Assembly (NCBI GenBank): GCA_910588465.1
Contig: CAJUOP010000002.1
Coordinates: forward strand, 67,162 to 131,161
Length of the DNA stretch: 64,000 nt
From: an uncultured Christensenellaceae bacterium
GTDB taxonomy: Bacteria > Bacillota > Clostridia > Christensenellales > Borkfalkiaceae
Reading direction: 5' to 3'
Under the pieces are notes generated by a model. That model had not been told where the DNA came from. It was given only the letters and a program-made list of their open reading frames with translations, and made no database searches. The translations under genes and the position numbers were made by a program. Below are positions 7,431-15,593 of the stretch, piece by piece; position 1 is the first letter of the stretch, and each line of letters starts with the position of its first letter.

Positions 7431-9956
7431 TTATTGCGAAATCAGCTTGTTTTCCAGCGTGATCCAATACGTTCCCGCAGCGGGCAGACAAACACGGTAT
7501 TTCCCGTCTTTTACCGTGACCTCGGGCGCAGTCAGGGCGCGGTTTACCTCTATCGCATATTCGCGGTTGCCGTAACGGTAACTGTTGATCCCCGCATACT
7601 GCATATCCGATGGCAGCGAGGGCGATATTTTAAGCCCCCTCACCTCGGGCGCGATCCCCAAAAATCCGCTAACGAAGGTGAGCGGCACCAGCCCGCTTTC
7701 GGGGAATTCGCCCACGATGCTCACCTGATATCCGCCCCACTTGGTTTGCGGGTCGCGCCGCAGCTCGTCCTTGTGGAACTCCTCCATGATCGCGTTAAAT
7801 CTTTGCGCGGCGTTGTCCGCGTCCAGCGCGATCCTGCCCGTGATATCGTAGTGCGACGAATAAAAGATCGTCCCGCCGTTCTGCATCTGATTGCCGTAAA
7901 CGCCCCAATGACCCGGGAGCACGTCGTTGAACGAATGTCCGTTGTACCACCAGTAGTGAAGCCCGTCCTCCGTAATGTTTTCCACCGCGTAGGTATTCGA
8001 GCGCGCCGAGACCTTAAAGGCGTAAATGTCCTCGCCCGTGCTGTTATCTCCCTCGATAATGCGTTTTCCGTCCACCCAGCCGTAAATCGCTTCCAGCTGC
8101 TCGGCGTCGGCAAGTCCGCAAGCCGCCGCCATAAAATTGAGCGGGGTAAACCCGAAGTCGAGTACGTCGCCCTTTACGTTAATGGAGGTGATATACCGAC
8201 CCTTGCCCGCGTCCCAGAACGTTTCGTTAAACACCGTCTTGATCCGCCGCGACAGCGCGTAATAATATTCCGCGTTCGCCGTTTCGCCCAGATAGCTTTC
8301 GATATCGCCCATGGCGATAACCGCGCGGTAGAAGAGAATATTTTCGTAAGCGGAATTGTAGCCGAAGCAGTTGAGCGAATCCCAATAGTTGGAGGAAACG
8401 CCGTACACCGTGCCGTCGTTACGGGGGTCGTAAATGGTCATCAGCCCCGATTTTCCGTTGAGCGTGTTGATCATGTAATCCGCCGCCTTGCGGAGCTTTT
8501 CAAGCATGACCTGCCCGCGCGCGTTCACCGACTGTAAAAATCCCGCCGTATTGTTGCCCGTAAGCAGATAGTCGCGCGAGGCGATGATCAGCGCGGAATT
8601 GTTGGTATAGTGGTTTTGCTCGCCCAGATGCTGCGGCGCGCTCTCCGTCGCCCAAATAAATCCGTCGTTGCGGGAGTTGGAGTTATATTCGCTCGTATCC
8701 ACCTTATATTCGCCCTTTTCGTTTTTATACCAGCCGTCGCCGCCGTACACGGCGTTTTTCAGCGAATTCACGTGGATGTTGATCGCCTCGTCGTAGCCGC
8801 TCCAAAGCAGCTGCACGCCGTTCCATTCCGTCCATTCGATCGAAGCAGTCATCGTCTGTCCCGAGCGGAAGGGATCGACGTTGGTAGAGCCGCCGCGCAG
8901 GGAGTTATACATTCTCGGCTCCGTCTTGGCAAGCCCGTAAATCGACCAGAAGTTGTTCAAATCGGCGTTGTAATAGCCGCCGTTCGAGGTATAGAGCAGC
9001 AGCTCTTCTTCGCCGTACGCCCGCATTTCGGAAATGCGGAAGGACTTTGCGCCCGACGCTGCGAGCGGATACATCACGCAGCGGATCCGCACCCCGTTCG
9101 CCACGATCCCGTCGCAGTTGAGCGAGAGCGTCGCGCCCTTGGGGTTGGGAAAATTCATAATGCAGTTGTAGCCGTTCGCGTTCGGAAGCACGTAATAATA
9201 GTGCGGCAGGCTGTGCCAGCTCTCTCCGCCGTCCGTGGTGTAGTCGATCGAAATATTCGAGGGGAACACCGACGCGTCCGCAGGCGTCTTGATTTCGAGA
9301 TGGTCGAGCGTATAATAGCGGTCGAACAGATAGCCCGCGTAGTCCTCGGTGGCGACCGATTTCGCTTCGGCGCTCTGCCAGAACGTATCGTTCCTGCCGT
9401 CCGCGATCATATTTGCGGACGTTTGCGCCGAGGACTCGCTCGAAGCGAACGGAACGGCGCGCCCGATAAGGTTCCCCTCATAAGGGTCGCCCTTTACGTT
9501 CAGCGTCTGCGGCGCCGTCCAGCCGAACAGCTCGCCCACGGCGAGGTTGACCCCCGCCGCGCGAATCCGATAGGTGCCCGCCTTTTTATAGGTGTGGTAC
9601 ACCTCGCCCAGCACGCGGTAATTTTCGTTATAGGCGTACGGTCCGTTATAGCTCCACGTTCCGTCGCCCCAATCCACGATGTAGTAGTTATAGTTGTCCA
9701 CGTCGGTATCGAGCATCACGTAAGCGGTAAGCTGTCTGCCCGTTACCGCCTCCGCCTCGGTGGGGATCACCAAATTGACGTTCGCCCCCTCGCGCATGAC
9801 GTTTTTGCTCGGTTCGTATACGATGGGTTTCATCTCCGTTGTCTCCGTCCCCGTAGGGTTTTCGGGCGGGTCGCCTTCGTCGGGAGCGCAGCCGCCCAGG
9901 GGAGCCAGCGCCATGACCGCCGCCAGCGCGAGTCCCGCCAAATACTTTCCTTTCAT
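7431..9956 (-). CDS. Lipoprotein with PKD, discoidin and six-hairpin glycosidase-like domains
   Basis: The 841-residue lipoprotein has lipobox LGGC at ~20-23. It carries a PKD-like domain (VDWGDGTWS then HTYKKAGTYRIR, roughly 50-150), a discoidin/F5-8-C-like domain (~160-310; ADGRNDTFWQS, LDHLEIKTP), and a long alpha-helical region (~330-790) with WDSLNCFGYNSAYEN, YYYALSRRIKTVFNETFW and YWWYNGHSFNDVLPGHWG. These are typical of (alpha/alpha)6 six-hairpin glycosidases. The exact GH family is not certain. The start at 9956 overlaps the upstream stop as ATGA and has GAGGAGGAAG upstream; a longer frame extends into the neighbouring gene and is rejected. It should act on glycans at the outer face of the membrane before import by the operon's transporter. 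Confidence 0.75.
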   Translation of the reverse strand: MKGKYLAGLALAAVMALAPLGGCAPDEGDPPENPTGTETTEMKPIVYEPSKNVMREGANVNLVIPTEAEAVTGRQLTAYVMLDTDVDNYNYYIVDWGDGTWSYNGPYAYNENYRVLGEVYHTYKKAGTYRIRAAGVNLAVGELFGWTAPQTLNVKGDPYEGNLIGRAVPFASSESSAQTSANMIADGRNDTFWQSAEAKSVATEDYAGYLFDRYYTLDHLEIKTPADASVFPSNISIDYTTDGGESWHSLPHYYYVLPNANGYNCIMNFPNPKGATLSLNCDGIVANGVRIRCVMYPLAASGAKSFRISEMRAYGEEELLLYTSNGGYYNADLNNFWSIYGLAKTEPRMYNSLRGGSTNVDPFRSGQTMTASIEWTEWNGVQLLWSGYDEAINIHVNSLKNAVYGGDGWYKNEKGEYKVDTSEYNSNSRNDGFIWATESAPQHLGEQNHYTNNSALIIASRDYLLTGNNTAGFLQSVNARGQVMLEKLRKAADYMINTLNGKSGLMTIYDPRNDGTVYGVSSNYWDSLNCFGYNSAYENILFYRAVIAMGDIESYLGETANAEYYYALSRRIKTVFNETFWDAGKGRYITSINVKGDVLDFGFTPLNFMAAACGLADAEQLEAIYGWVDGKRIIEGDNSTGEDIYAFKVSARSNTYAVENITEDGLHYWWYNGHSFNDVLPGHWGVYGNQMQNGGTIFYSSHYDITGRIALDADNAAQRFNAIMEEFHKDELRRDPQTKWGGYQVSIVGEFPESGLVPLTFVSGFLGIAPEVRGLKISPSLPSDMQYAGINSYRYGNREYAIEVNRALTAPEVTVKDGKYRVCLPAAGTYWITLENKLISQ

Positions 9957-10684
9957 CCGTTCTTCCTCCTCTTTTTCAATCCGAACGCAACTCCCGCGGC
10001 AACGACCGCGACGGCGACAACTCCGCCGCCGACGGAGCAGCCGATGACAAGCCCCGCGTCCGAAGTCTCTTTCGGCGTTTCCGCAGTTACGCGAACGGCG
10101 CAGGAAGCGGTAAACCGTCCGCTTTCGTCGCGGATGCTCACCGTGCACGTTCCCTCGCCCACCAGCATGACCGTTCCGTTATTCACGATCGCCACGCCCG
10201 TATCGGACGAACGCCACACCACCGAGGCTTCCATCCCCTCCGGCGTGACGGAAGGAATGAGATAAAACTGATCTCCCACCCTGCCCGCATACTCCGTCTT
10301 GTCGAGCGAAACGCCCTGCAATTCGATCTCCGTTTTGATTACCGTTACGGTGAGCGAATCGCGGAATTTTCCCTCGTTCGAGATCATGTGCAAAACGGTG
10401 GTCCCCTCCGAGAGCGCGTGCGCCCTGTTGTCGTAGTCTACCGCGACGACGTTGGGATTTTCGGCAAGCCAGACAACGCCCGCGCTTTGCGCAGAGGCGG
10501 GCGTTACGGTCACGGTGAGCTGCACGGGCTCGCCGCCCAGCTGCAACGTGATTTCCGACTCCTCCACGCGAATATCCGTTACCGCTTCCGCAGCGGAAAC
10601 CCGCTTGACCGCGGGCGCGCACAGCGCCGCAACCAACAGCGCGGCGAGCGCAAGAACAAGCGTGCAAACCGTCTTTGTTTTCAT
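9953..10684 (-). CDS. Membrane-anchored protein with two Ig-like (Big_2) domains
   Basis: The 243-residue protein has an N-terminal signal peptide. Two bacterial Ig-like group 2 domains follow (~36-115 and ~120-200), each with the classical VVWxSSDxxVAxV pattern and a closing GEGT or SEGT turn. A short linker, a single hydrophobic helix (~208-235) and the basic tail KKRRKNG then anchor it in the membrane with the domains outside. No enzyme motif is visible, so it may be a structural or adhesive partner of the surface glycan machinery. It is translationally coupled to the next gene by an ATGA overlap, and AAGGAGG precedes the start. Confidence 0.82.
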   Translation of the reverse strand: MKTKTVCTLVLALAALLVAALCAPAVKRVSAAEAVTDIRVEESEITLQLGGEPVQLTVTVTPASAQSAGVVWLAENPNVVAVDYDNRAHALSEGTTVLHMISNEGKFRDSLTVTVIKTEIELQGVSLDKTEYAGRVGDQFYLIPSVTPEGMEASVVWRSSDTGVAIVNNGTVMLVGEGTCTVSIRDESGRFTASCAVRVTAETPKETSDAGLVIGCSVGGGVVAVAVVAAGVAFGLKKRRKNG

Positions 10685-10694
10685 AGGTCCCTCC

Positions 10695-12386
10695 TTAACC
10701 CGATATCAGGTTCAGCTGCCGAAACTGCTTCTTTGCCTCGGCAAACAGGTCGGTCCCGCCCGATCCCAGCCAGTCGGCGGAGAAGGCGGCATAGCTCTCT
10801 CCGCCCGTGAGCGTACCCGTAACGTAGCGGTACTCGAACGACTGCATTTTCCGCGAAAGCGCGGAAACCGTGGAGGTATCCAGCTTTAACACGCCGCCGT
10901 ACTGCAATCTGCGCGCATAGCTTGCCGTGAGCGCGTCCTGCTCGATCACCCGCTCGACGATTTTATTCACCTGCGCGGACGAAGTGCCCTGCACCACGCC
11001 GTCGTCTGTGGAACGGAAGAACGCGCCCCAGTCCCACGCGCCGGGGAATTGCGAACGGTAGGAACGGGTCTCCTTGCCCTCGTCGCCCGTGTACAGGTAC
11101 ACCTGCGCGGAGTTGGGAATGCTTTGAAACTGTAAACCCTCTTCGATCCCCACGCCCCAGCGAAGCGCGTTATACGCCGCCGAGCGGTTATACGTCACCT
11201 TTCCCGCACCGTCTACCGTTTTGGTCATGGCGAGGTCGTTGAGGAAGCGGCAGATCTTCTGCATTTTGGCGGTGTCGTTCGCCGCCTTCGCGCTTACCGT
11301 TATAATTTGTCCGAGGAAGCCGTCCGAAGCCTGATAGCCGCCGTTGGGGCTTTCGGGATCTTTTGGCACGGGATAGGTCTGCCACCAGTCGGAAGTATCC
11401 ACGATTTCCCCCGTCGCGGGATCTATCTTGTTGTTTCGGTTAAAGTACGCCTGCGTGTTTTCCGAAATCTCGCCGGGGTACCATTCGATCCCAACTCTGC
11501 CGCTGTTGGTAATGTCGTTTTTGTCGCTCGCCTTCGTATAATACCAGTTGGGGTTTATCAGCTTTTCGTCGATCAGCGTCTTGATAAAATCGAGCATTTT
11601 TTTGTGCGTGCCGTCGGTGATCCCGTACTCGATCTCGCCGCCCTCGGTAAAGTAAATGCCGTAAGGAAGCTGGGTGACCGCGCCATACATCAGCGGAATC
11701 CAGGTGCCCAGCACGCCGAAGTCCGTCTGCTCTCCCGCGGTGGCAAAGCCGTAAACGGTGGGGTTGTTGGGGTCGGAATTCTTGCTCGTCCTGATCCAGC
11801 GGGCGAAGCTGAGCAAATCGTTCGGCGTGGCGGGCTGCCAGTCCTTCCCTTCCGCCGTCGCGCGGAATTCGTCCGCCCAGTCCTCGCGGATCTTCAGCGA
11901 CCATGAGGGCGGGTCGGGCAGCGTCCACAGTCCCGTAAGCTTTCCCTCCTCCGTCATCATCATGCGCGCGACCGAAGGCTGATTCGGGCGGTCGGCGTCC
12001 GACGTGTTCACGATCGTCGCAAAGTTGGGCATTTGTTCGAGGTAAGGCGTCCAGTCTCCGAGCAGCACGCCCTGATTGAAGATCGTACGGAAAGAATCTA
12101 CGTCCTGAAAGGACACGATGTCGGGCATGGAAGCGTAGTCCGAAAAGCGCAGTTGTACCGTCGTCGCGAAGTCGGTCGCCGCAACCAGCGTGGCGTTCAG
12201 TCCGTAATTGTTCTTTATGTACTGCCTGTAAGGGTCGTTCGCGTCGGTCGGCGTTCCCACAACCGCGCTCGTAAGAATCGTTACCTCGTCCGAAGAGTTT
12301 ACCCCTCCTATCGGTCCGCACGCCGCCGCGGTAAACAGAACCGCCGCCGCGCACAAAAGACCCGTTGCCTTTGCCGTCTTAGTCAT
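10695..12386 (-). CDS. Extracellular oligosaccharide-binding lipoprotein (LplA-like)
   Basis: The 563-residue family 1 extracellular solute-binding protein has a lipoprotein signal (lipobox TAAAC, Cys ~23), then the alpha/beta binding fold. Readable segments include YRQYIKNNYGLNATLV, DWTPYLEQMPNF, KLTGLWTLPDPPSW and the C-terminal INKIVERVIEQDALTASY-like helices. Length and layout match LplA/YtcQ-type proteins, which are longer than maltose-binding proteins and pair with YteP/YtcP-type permeases. It delivers oligosaccharides to the two permeases encoded immediately downstream or upstream in the same operon. AAGGAGG lies nine bases before the ATG. The ligand is unknown; the GH78 gene in the operon suggests rhamnose-containing glycans. 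Confidence 0.9.
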   Translation of the reverse strand: MTKTAKATGLLCAAAVLFTAAACGPIGGVNSSDEVTILTSAVVGTPTDANDPYRQYIKNNYGLNATLVAATDFATTVQLRFSDYASMPDIVSFQDVDSFRTIFNQGVLLGDWTPYLEQMPNFATIVNTSDADRPNQPSVARMMMTEEGKLTGLWTLPDPPSWSLKIREDWADEFRATAEGKDWQPATPNDLLSFARWIRTSKNSDPNNPTVYGFATAGEQTDFGVLGTWIPLMYGAVTQLPYGIYFTEGGEIEYGITDGTHKKMLDFIKTLIDEKLINPNWYYTKASDKNDITNSGRVGIEWYPGEISENTQAYFNRNNKIDPATGEIVDTSDWWQTYPVPKDPESPNGGYQASDGFLGQIITVSAKAANDTAKMQKICRFLNDLAMTKTVDGAGKVTYNRSAAYNALRWGVGIEEGLQFQSIPNSAQVYLYTGDEGKETRSYRSQFPGAWDWGAFFRSTDDGVVQGTSSAQVNKIVERVIEQDALTASYARRLQYGGVLKLDTSTVSALSRKMQSFEYRYVTGTLTGGESYAAFSADWLGSGGTDLFAEAKKQFRQLNLISG

Positions 12387-12414
12387 ATTTGTTTCCTCCT
12401 TATTGTTTGATGTT

Positions 12415-13299
12415 TTATCCCTTTACCGCGCCCGTATAAACCCCGTCCTTTAAGAACTTTTGGAAGAAGGGATATATGCAGAGTATGGGCACAAGCCCCA
12501 CGATCGTAAGCGCCATGCGCACCGCCTGCTGGCTTACGCCGTCCGTCGCCAGATTGGGCAGCTTGGTGGAGTCGATCTGCGAAAGGTTGTTGTAGTTGAT
12601 CATGATATAGTATTGCAACGTCCACAGCGCCGAATGGCTCTGGTCGATATAGATCATGACGTCGAACCAGCTGTTCCAATGGAACACCATGGTAAATAAG
12701 CCGATCGACGCGATGACGGGCTTGGAGAGCGGGAGCATAATGTTCCAGAACAGACGGAATTCCCCCGCGCCGTCGATCCGCGCCGCCTCCTGCATCTCCT
12801 TGGGGATCCCCGAAAAGAACTGCTTGAACACGAGCGCGTTCCAGGCGTTTATCAGGTTGGGCAGAATCAGCGACCAAAAATTATTTACCAGCCCTATCTG
12901 CTTGATCACGAGATAGTTGGGAATGAGCCCGCCCGAAAAGAAAATGGTGAAGAGCAGGAAATAAATATACTGCTTCTTGCCGGGAAAGTCGATGGTGAGC
13001 GCATAGCCCAGAATCGCCGTAAGCGCCAGCGAGATCACCGTGCCGACCAAGGTCCGCGCCAGCGACATGAAAAGCGATTTTAACACGTAGCTGCCAACGC
13101 CGAAAATCTTTCCGTATGCGGCGAACGTGGGACGGCTGGGAAGGAACAACAGCAAGCCCTGCCGCTCCGTCCACTCCGCCTCGCTGCAAAGCGAAACGAA
13201 AAATGTATAGAGCAAAGGATAGAGACAGGCAATGAGAAGAAGGGTTGCGACCGCAATGCAAACCCACTCGAACGCCCTTTCACTTTTACTGCGTATCAT
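12415..13299 (-). CDS. Carbohydrate ABC transporter permease (YtcP/LplC type)
   Basis: The 294-residue protein has six predicted transmembrane helices. It carries the EAA loop that docks the ATPase, EAARIDGAGEFRLFWNIMLPLSKP (~185-208), placed before the last two helices as in MalG-type permeases. The C-terminal PFFQKFLKDGVYTGAVKG is typical of the YtcP/LplC branch. It forms the membrane channel with the adjacent larger permease. No ATP-binding subunit is encoded in the operon, so a shared MsmX-like ATPase elsewhere is the likely energiser (family knowledge plus inference). It lies 10 bases after the other permease gene and 28 bases before the binding-protein gene. Confidence 0.93.
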   Translation of the reverse strand: MIRSKSERAFEWVCIAVATLLLIACLYPLLYTFFVSLCSEAEWTERQGLLLFLPSRPTFAAYGKIFGVGSYVLKSLFMSLARTLVGTVISLALTAILGYALTIDFPGKKQYIYFLLFTIFFSGGLIPNYLVIKQIGLVNNFWSLILPNLINAWNALVFKQFFSGIPKEMQEAARIDGAGEFRLFWNIMLPLSKPVIASIGLFTMVFHWNSWFDVMIYIDQSHSALWTLQYYIMINYNNLSQIDSTKLPNLATDGVSQQAVRMALTIVGLVPILCIYPFFQKFLKDGVYTGAVKG

Positions 13300-13309
13300 A
13301 CGTTCCCCC

Positions 13310-14761
13310 CTACCATGCCCCGATCCCGACGAGCTTTCTGCTGAGTTTGTGCGAACCGATCACCAACCCGAACCCGATGACCGACTGCACGAAGCTCACC
13401 GCGCTCGACAGTCCGTACTTCAACTCGCCCAAGCCCTGCCAATACAGCCAGGTGTCTATCACGAGCGCCTTGTTGTCCTTTACCGCGCTGGTCGCAAACA
13501 GCAATATCTGCTCTCCGCCCGCGCCCTTTAAAATGCTGCCCACCGCCATAATCACCTGAAAGACGAGGATGGGAACCATTTCGGGCAGCGTGATGTGTAC
13601 GAGCTTATGCCATACTCCCGCCCCATCGATGGAAGCGGCGTCGTACAACGACTTGTCAATGCTCATCAGCGACGCGGTGTAAAGGATCGTGCCCCAGCCC
13701 ACCTCCTTCCATACGGAGGTAAATATCATGTTCGTATAGAACAGGTCGGTGCGGGACAGAAAGTCGATCGGCTCGCCGTGGAACCAGTTTACGATGATCC
13801 CGTTAATGATGCCGCTGGGCGTTAAAAAGGCGGATACGATGGCGTATATCACCACCCATGAAAAGAAGTGCGGAATATACACGATCGTTTGTACCACGGC
13901 GCGGTAACGCCGCTTTTGAATGTGATAGAACACCAGCGCGAAAAACACCGAAGGGATCACGCCCGCCAACAGCCGCAAAAAGCTGAGATATACCGTCTGC
14001 CAGATCACGGTGAGCATCTGCTTGTCCGTAAACAGGAAAACGAAGTTATCGAAGCCGTTCCACTTGCTGCCCCATATCCCGTCAGCGAGCGTATAGTCCT
14101 TAAACGAAAGAATGATTTGCAAAAAGATAGGATAAACGGAAAAGACGAATACGAGCAGGGTGGGCACGATAAGCATGACGTAAAATACGAAATAGCGCTT
14201 TATCTTTCTTACCGTATCGGCTCTGCACTTCCACTGCACGACCCCCGCGAGGATCAAAAGCAAGCCCGCAAACGGCACGAACACGGAAACCTCGTACAGC
14301 TCGTAAAAAATACGTTCGTTGCCCAGATAGTCCGTCGTAAGGAAAAACGGACAGGTGAGCAGCAGCAAATAAAACAAAATCAGCACTCCGCCCGCCGCCG
14401 TCTCCGCATAGCCGAGCCAGACGGCATCCTTCCTTTTTATCACGGAAAAGGCGACGAACAGCGCCGTAAACGCAACAAACGCGGCGAACAAAAAGAGCAC
14501 GTATAAAGACACGTAGGCGGGCACGGCGATATTTATGATCGAACCGAAAAGGTTATAGCCCACCGTTCCGTCCGAAAAGAGCGCGGACAGACAATAGAAA
14601 AAATTGATTTTGATATTCACCGCGCCGTCCGAATATGTAACGCCGCCCGCGATTCCCACAACGAACACGGCGACGAGAGCCAGTATCCCGAGGAGCCCCT
14701 TTACGCGGACGCGCGACTGCTCGGAATCGTCGTAAAACAACGTAAGCGCTTTTCCTTTCAT
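13310..14761 (-). CDS. Carbohydrate ABC transporter permease (YteP/LplB type) with extra N-terminal helices
   Basis: The 483-residue protein is longer than the usual ~300-320 residues of LplB/YteP permeases. The last ~290 residues are the standard core, beginning VMLIVPTLLVFVFSVYPIFLQI and containing the EAA loop DAASIDGAGVWHKLVHITLPEM (~395-416). The first ~190 residues add about four hydrophobic helices of unknown role. It pairs with the smaller permease 10 bases downstream. Its ATG overlaps the stop of the AraC gene as ATGA, so the regulator and transporter are translationally coupled. Confidence 0.92.
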   Translation of the reverse strand: MKGKALTLFYDDSEQSRVRVKGLLGILALVAVFVVGIAGGVTYSDGAVNIKINFFYCLSALFSDGTVGYNLFGSIINIAVPAYVSLYVLFLFAAFVAFTALFVAFSVIKRKDAVWLGYAETAAGGVLILFYLLLLTCPFFLTTDYLGNERIFYELYEVSVFVPFAGLLLILAGVVQWKCRADTVRKIKRYFVFYVMLIVPTLLVFVFSVYPIFLQIILSFKDYTLADGIWGSKWNGFDNFVFLFTDKQMLTVIWQTVYLSFLRLLAGVIPSVFFALVFYHIQKRRYRAVVQTIVYIPHFFSWVVIYAIVSAFLTPSGIINGIIVNWFHGEPIDFLSRTDLFYTNMIFTSVWKEVGWGTILYTASLMSIDKSLYDAASIDGAGVWHKLVHITLPEMVPILVFQVIMAVGSILKGAGGEQILLFATSAVKDNKALVIDTWLYWQGLGELKYGLSSAVSFVQSVIGFGLVIGSHKLSRKLVGIGAW

Positions 14762-15591
14762 TTGCCGTAACCTTCCTGTACCGTTTTGTAGTTGCGGGGC
14801 GAATCTCCCACGATCTGTTTGAATTTCAGGTAAAAATATTTCAGATTGAAGAACCCAACCATCTCCGCGATCATCGAAACGGAAAAGTCGGTGGAAAGCA
14901 ATAATTTACAGCTCTGCTCGATGCGGTATTTAATGATGTATTCCTTGATCGTCGTGCTCGCTTCCTTTTTGAAAATCCGCTGCAAATACGCCTTGCACAG
15001 TCCGCATTCGTTCGCAACGTCGTCCACCGTGATCGGTCGGTCGTAATTCTCGTGAATGTACTTTACCGCCTTTTCGATATATCCCGCCGTCTGCAACTTT
15101 TGCGCCGCCTTTCCGCTGCGGGAGGCGGAACGCCTGCCCGTAACAAAGCGCAGATAGCCCGTAAGCAGCAAGTTTGCCAGCGACTTCATGCGCGTTTCGC
15201 CGTAAGGCAGCTTTTCGGCGTATTCTTTCTGCAGCTCGTTTAAAATTTCCCGCCCGTACGGGATCTTGTCGAGCGGGACCACCGCCAACGGCTGAAAAAG
15301 GCTCCAATCCAAATCAAAATATTCGAAGGGGAAAATCACGTTGACCAGCTTCATTTCTCCGCCGCCCTCGATGGGCTGAATGGAATGGCTCACCGTCTTG
15401 TCGGCGATCACGAACATATCACCCGTGCCGAGCTTCGCGTATTTTCCCTCCACGAGCCCCATGCCCTGCCCGTCCGTTACGAAGCCCATCTCCACGAAAT
15501 CGTGACTGTGCGTAACGATAGAGGCGTATCCCGTGGAATTTACCACAATTACGCCGGGCTTGGAATCGAACATTTTAAGACTGTATGCCAT
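14758..15591 (-). CDS. AraC-family transcriptional regulator with cupin sensor
   Basis: The 277-residue protein begins with a cupin-like N-terminal domain (THSHDFVEMGFVTDGQG, ~27-43; GDMFVIADKTVSHSI). Two helix-turn-helices sit at the C-terminus (~175-272): ITVDDVANECGLCKAYLQRIFKKE and VSMIAEMVGFFNLKYFYLKFK, the AraC/XylS signature. It most likely senses a sugar and activates its own operon. Three related motifs just upstream of the operon promoter (19014-19232) are candidate binding sites, which is inference. The start at 15591 has GGAGGATTGAAG before it; a longer in-frame extension runs into the upstream gene and is rejected. It lies two bases after the GH78 stop. Confidence 0.92.
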   Translation of the reverse strand: MAYSLKMFDSKPGVIVVNSTGYASIVTHSHDFVEMGFVTDGQGMGLVEGKYAKLGTGDMFVIADKTVSHSIQPIEGGGEMKLVNVIFPFEYFDLDWSLFQPLAVVPLDKIPYGREILNELQKEYAEKLPYGETRMKSLANLLLTGYLRFVTGRRSASRSGKAAQKLQTAGYIEKAVKYIHENYDRPITVDDVANECGLCKAYLQRIFKKEASTTIKEYIIKYRIEQSCKLLLSTDFSVSMIAEMVGFFNLKYFYLKFKQIVGDSPRNYKTVQEGYGK

Positions 15592-15593
15592 CT

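Noticed and set aside
8610..10265. Long plus-strand open frame (551 codons) opposite the glycan operon
   Set aside because: It mirrors a convincing lipoprotein gene with signal peptide and ribosome site. It is Arg/His/Val-rich, lacks its own ribosome site and is a typical GC-rich shadow. Other long opposite-strand frames (for example 6461-7408, 7236-8537, 32768-34060) were rejected for the same reason.
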